17,233 bases of DNA from Phycisphaerales bacterium (GTDB lineage: Bacteria; Planctomycetota; Phycisphaerae; Phycisphaerales; SM1A02), in contig VERO01000016.1 in the NCBI GenBank assembly GCA_018882625.1, positions 1 through 17,233 of the forward strand, given 5' to 3'. A program made the translations under genes and the position numbers. The notes below the pieces were generated by a model. That model was not told the origin of the DNA, did no database searches, and was given only the letters and a program-made list of their open reading frames with translations. Of the stretch, positions 15,598 to 17,233 are shown one piece after another; positions within the stretch are counted from its first letter, which is position 1, and each line of letters begins with the position of its first letter.

Positions 15598-16344
15598 ATG
15601 CGACTCCTACCCAACATGACGATCCTTGTGACTTTCGCCGCGCTGGCGATGTGCCGTGCAGGCCTCGCCCAGGACGCGCCGCAAGAGCCGCCGGCTGCGC
15701 CAGCGCCGAGCCAGCCCGCACCACCGGCCGGACCCGATCCCGTGCAGGTGCAGATGCGTATCGAGGAGGCGCGCGCTGCGATGCAGCGCTGGGTGGAGAC
15801 CAGGAGGATCGTGAGCGATGAGGCGCAGGAGTGGGCACTCGGCAAGGAGCTGCTCGAGTCGCGCATTGACATCCTGTCCCGGGAGCTGGCATCCGTGCAG
15901 GAGCGCATCGCCGAGGCGGAGAAGTCGATCACTGAAGCGGACGAGCGCCGTGCGGCGCTTGTTGCGGAGAATGACCGCGTGCGGGCCGGGTCTGCGGCGC
16001 TTGCGAAGGTCGCTGCCATGATGGAGATGCGCACCAAGCAGCTCGTCGCGCGCCTTCCGGACCCCATCCGCGAGCGGATCCGTCCGCTCTCCTCGCGGCT
16101 TCCCGAGGACCCAAGCACCACCACGCTTCCGCTGACCACGCGCTTCCAGAATGTCGTCGGCATCGTGAACGAGGTCAACAAGTTCAACCGCGAGATCACC
16201 ACCACGACAGAGATCCGCAAGCTTGCGGACGGGTCAAGTGCGGAGGTCACCGTCGTGTACCTCGGCCTCGCACAGGCGTTCTTCGTGGGCGGTAGCGGTC
16301 GCGTCGCCGGCTACGGCGGTGCCAGCGCCGACGGATGGACCTCC
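15598..16344 (+). CDS. DUF3450 coiled-coil periplasmic protein, truncated at 3' end
   Basis: The ATG lies 3 nt after the TonB receptor stop. A signal peptide (~1-25, ending AGLAQ) is followed by a Pro/Ala-rich linker (26-48), a long coiled coil (~50-145, for example LASVQERIAEAEKSITEADE) and the DUF3450 C-terminal part with VVYLGLAQAFFVGGSGRVAG and ADGWT. In Proteobacteria DUF3450 genes sit in operons with ExbB/TolQ, ExbD and TonB, so a role in TonB energisation or assembly is the best guess. About 249 codons are native. After DGWT the frame continues for ~40 residues (ending FRSSSFRR) that are the antisense of a helicase gene, so the true last ~20-30 residues are missing at the junction. Confidence 0.8.
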
Positions 16345-16857
16345 GTCGCTGCCAGCTTGGCCGCCATGTCCAGCAACCTCCGGCGGCAGGCCTCGCGGCC
16401 GTCCGGCACCTTGCCCACCGTGAATGCGATCCGCAGGTTCCGCTCCAGCAGTTTCAGGCGGTAGCGCTCCGCCGGGCTGGCGAAGACCCACGACACGCCC
16501 GACTTGCCGGCGCGCGCCGTGCGTCCGCTGCGGTGTGTGTAAACGTCCAGGTCGGCGGGCAGGTCGTAATGGATGACGTGCGTGATGTCCTCGACGTCCA
16601 GTCCGCGCGCCGCCACGTCGGTCGCGACCAGCAGGCACATCTGGCGGCGGCGGAACCCGCGCATCACGCTGTCCCGCTGGGCCTGCGACAAATCGCCGTG
16701 CAGCGACTCGGCCGGATAGCCGTCGCGCGTGAGCGCCTCGGACAGTTCCTGCGCCTCGCGGCGGGTACGGCGGAACACCAGTCCGAACAGCGATGCCTCG
16801 GAATCGAGCAGACGCTTGAGCGCAACGTACCGGTGCGCATGCTGCAGCAGGAACAGC
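16340..16857 (-). pseudogene. DEAD-box RNA helicase fragment, second RecA domain only, cut at both ends
   Basis: About 170 codons, read on the - strand, match helicase domain 2: HAHRYVALKRLLD, motif IV LVFRRTRREAQELSEAL, HGDLSQAQRDSVMRGF, motif V LLVATDVAARGLDV and motif VI YTHRSGRTARAGKSG, then KVPDGREACRRRLLDM. Domain 1 (Walker A and DEAD) is absent because the frame hits a TGA just beyond 16,870 inside foreign CAG-rich DNA. The 3' side runs into antisense DUF3450 sequence and stops at 16,311. These are the signs of a fragment joined at both ends, not a decayed gene, since all motifs inside are intact. Its source could be another bacterium in the sample. Confidence 0.8.
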
Positions 16858-17233
16858 CGCAGCCAGAGCTGTCAGCGCAGAGGCGCGTGCTCGTGCAGCA
16901 GCGGCGGCAGCAGCAGCAGCAGCCGAGTGCTGGCCTCCCCGGCGGCGGGGTGTGGCTGGCCCTGCGCAGTAGGCTGCTGCAGCCAGGTGTGGCTACAGCC
17001 CAGGGCGTAGCGCCTCAGCAGCAGGAGCAGCGCGGTCTGGAGGGCAGCTGCTTCTTCCTGGTCACTGACTTGCGCTCCCCAGGCACAGAGTTCACCGTGC
17101 CAGAAGGTTCCACCTTCAACCTGGGCGGCTCAGACGCCTACTGCCCTCTGCAGGAGCTGCCTTCCCACAGCCGCACTGCCACTGCAACAGCCACGGCCAG
17201 CGCCTCGGAAGAGCACAGCGCCAGCGCCAGTGC
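16842..17233 (+). CDS. Partial open frame, Gln/Ser/Ala-rich, probably eukaryotic (alga-like)
   Basis: One + strand frame (codons starting at 16842) stays open to the window end, about 130 codons. It begins with Gln-rich sequence (QQRRQQQQQPSAG), passes through GGGVWLALRSRLLQPG and GSCFFLVTDLRSPGTEF, then VPEGSTFNLGGSDAYCPLQE, and ends in alternating Thr/Ala and Ser/Ala (TATATATASAS). I checked the distal ~220 nt on the opposite strand and all three frames contain stops. Homopolymeric Gln and Ser/Ala runs in GC-rich DNA are typical of green algal genes and foreign to the rest of the window. No family is recognised. It may be an exon or chance. Confidence 0.35.
   Translation, partial: MQQEQPQPELSAQRRVLVQQRRQQQQQPSAGLPGGGVWLALRSRLLQPGVATAQGVAPQQQEQRGLEGSCFFLVTDLRSPGTEFTVPEGSTFNLGGSDAYCPLQELPSHSRTATATATASASEEHSASAS
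16893..16925 (+). repeat. CAG/CGG trinucleotide-rich tract
   Basis: A short imperfect run of CAG and CGG triplets, with five consecutive CAGs. In the open + frame it encodes polyglutamine. Smaller CAG clusters occur at 16842-16850 and 17019-17031. It marks the start of the compositionally different right end and may have promoted mis-joining. Confidence 0.6.

Noticed and set aside
16340..16857. Helicase fragment as a naturally transferred or decaying gene
   Set aside because: All motifs in the remaining part are intact and both ends are cut sharply at changes of sequence type. That fits physical joining rather than gene decay or integration, and no integration repeats flank it.
16893..16925. 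CAG triplet tract considered as a CRISPR-like or tandem-repeat array
   Set aside because: There are no spacers of constant length and the unit is a 3-base codon repeat within an open frame, so it is a microsatellite or polyglutamine stretch.

Overview
The window reads mainly as chromosomal DNA from a high-GC planctomycete, most likely Phycisphaerae-like. The assignment rests on markers seen in the sequence: a short C-terminal tail of the form PAPGALALLAVAG followed by Arg residues, a C-terminal pair of dockerin-type Ca-binding loops ending in WGPCN, a TonB receptor followed by DUF3450, and many secreted proteins. No taxonomic search could be run.

Layout. (1) 1-2416, + strand: the end of an unknown gene, a ChaA-type Ca2+/H+ antiporter and a DUF418 membrane protein. 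(2) 7536 down to 2495, - strand: a compact four-gene operon of exported proteins. In transcription order these are a secreted protein with two NTF2/SnoaL-like domains, a class A beta-lactamase-like serine hydrolase of the ORF12 type, a small lipoprotein built from an exact 60-residue tandem duplication, and an oligopeptidase B-type prolyl oligopeptidase. Three of the junctions overlap or lie within about 10 nt. (3) 7876-8190, + strand: an orphan 104-residue protein, convergent with (4) 8891 down to 8229, - strand: a secreted lamin-tail-domain protein with a PEP-CTERM-like tail. (5) 9232 to about 16,342, + strand: a secreted beta-helix protein with a dockerin-like C-terminus, a strong hairpin, a TPR-like lipoprotein, a TonB-dependent receptor, and a DUF3450 coiled-coil protein starting 3 nt after the receptor. 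This last group looks like one outer-membrane uptake locus whose ExbB/ExbD/TonB energiser genes would be expected just past the break.

The right end does not appear contiguous with the rest. At about 16,342 DUF3450 loses its last ~20-30 residues and the sequence turns into an opposite-strand piece of a DEAD-box RNA helicase (second RecA domain only). At about 16,842-16,875 that piece is cut inside its reading frame and replaced by CAG-rich DNA with one open + strand frame (Gln-, Ser- and Ala-rich) that looks eukaryotic, possibly green algal. Three unrelated pieces within 900 bases, each cut inside a gene, most simply means a chimeric assembly or library artefact.

The most interesting biology is the TonB/beta-helix/TPR/DUF3450 locus, the duplicated His-containing lipoprotein, and the pairing of an ORF12-type hydrolase with a tandem NTF2 protein. 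No CRISPR array, tRNA, rRNA or mobile element was seen.
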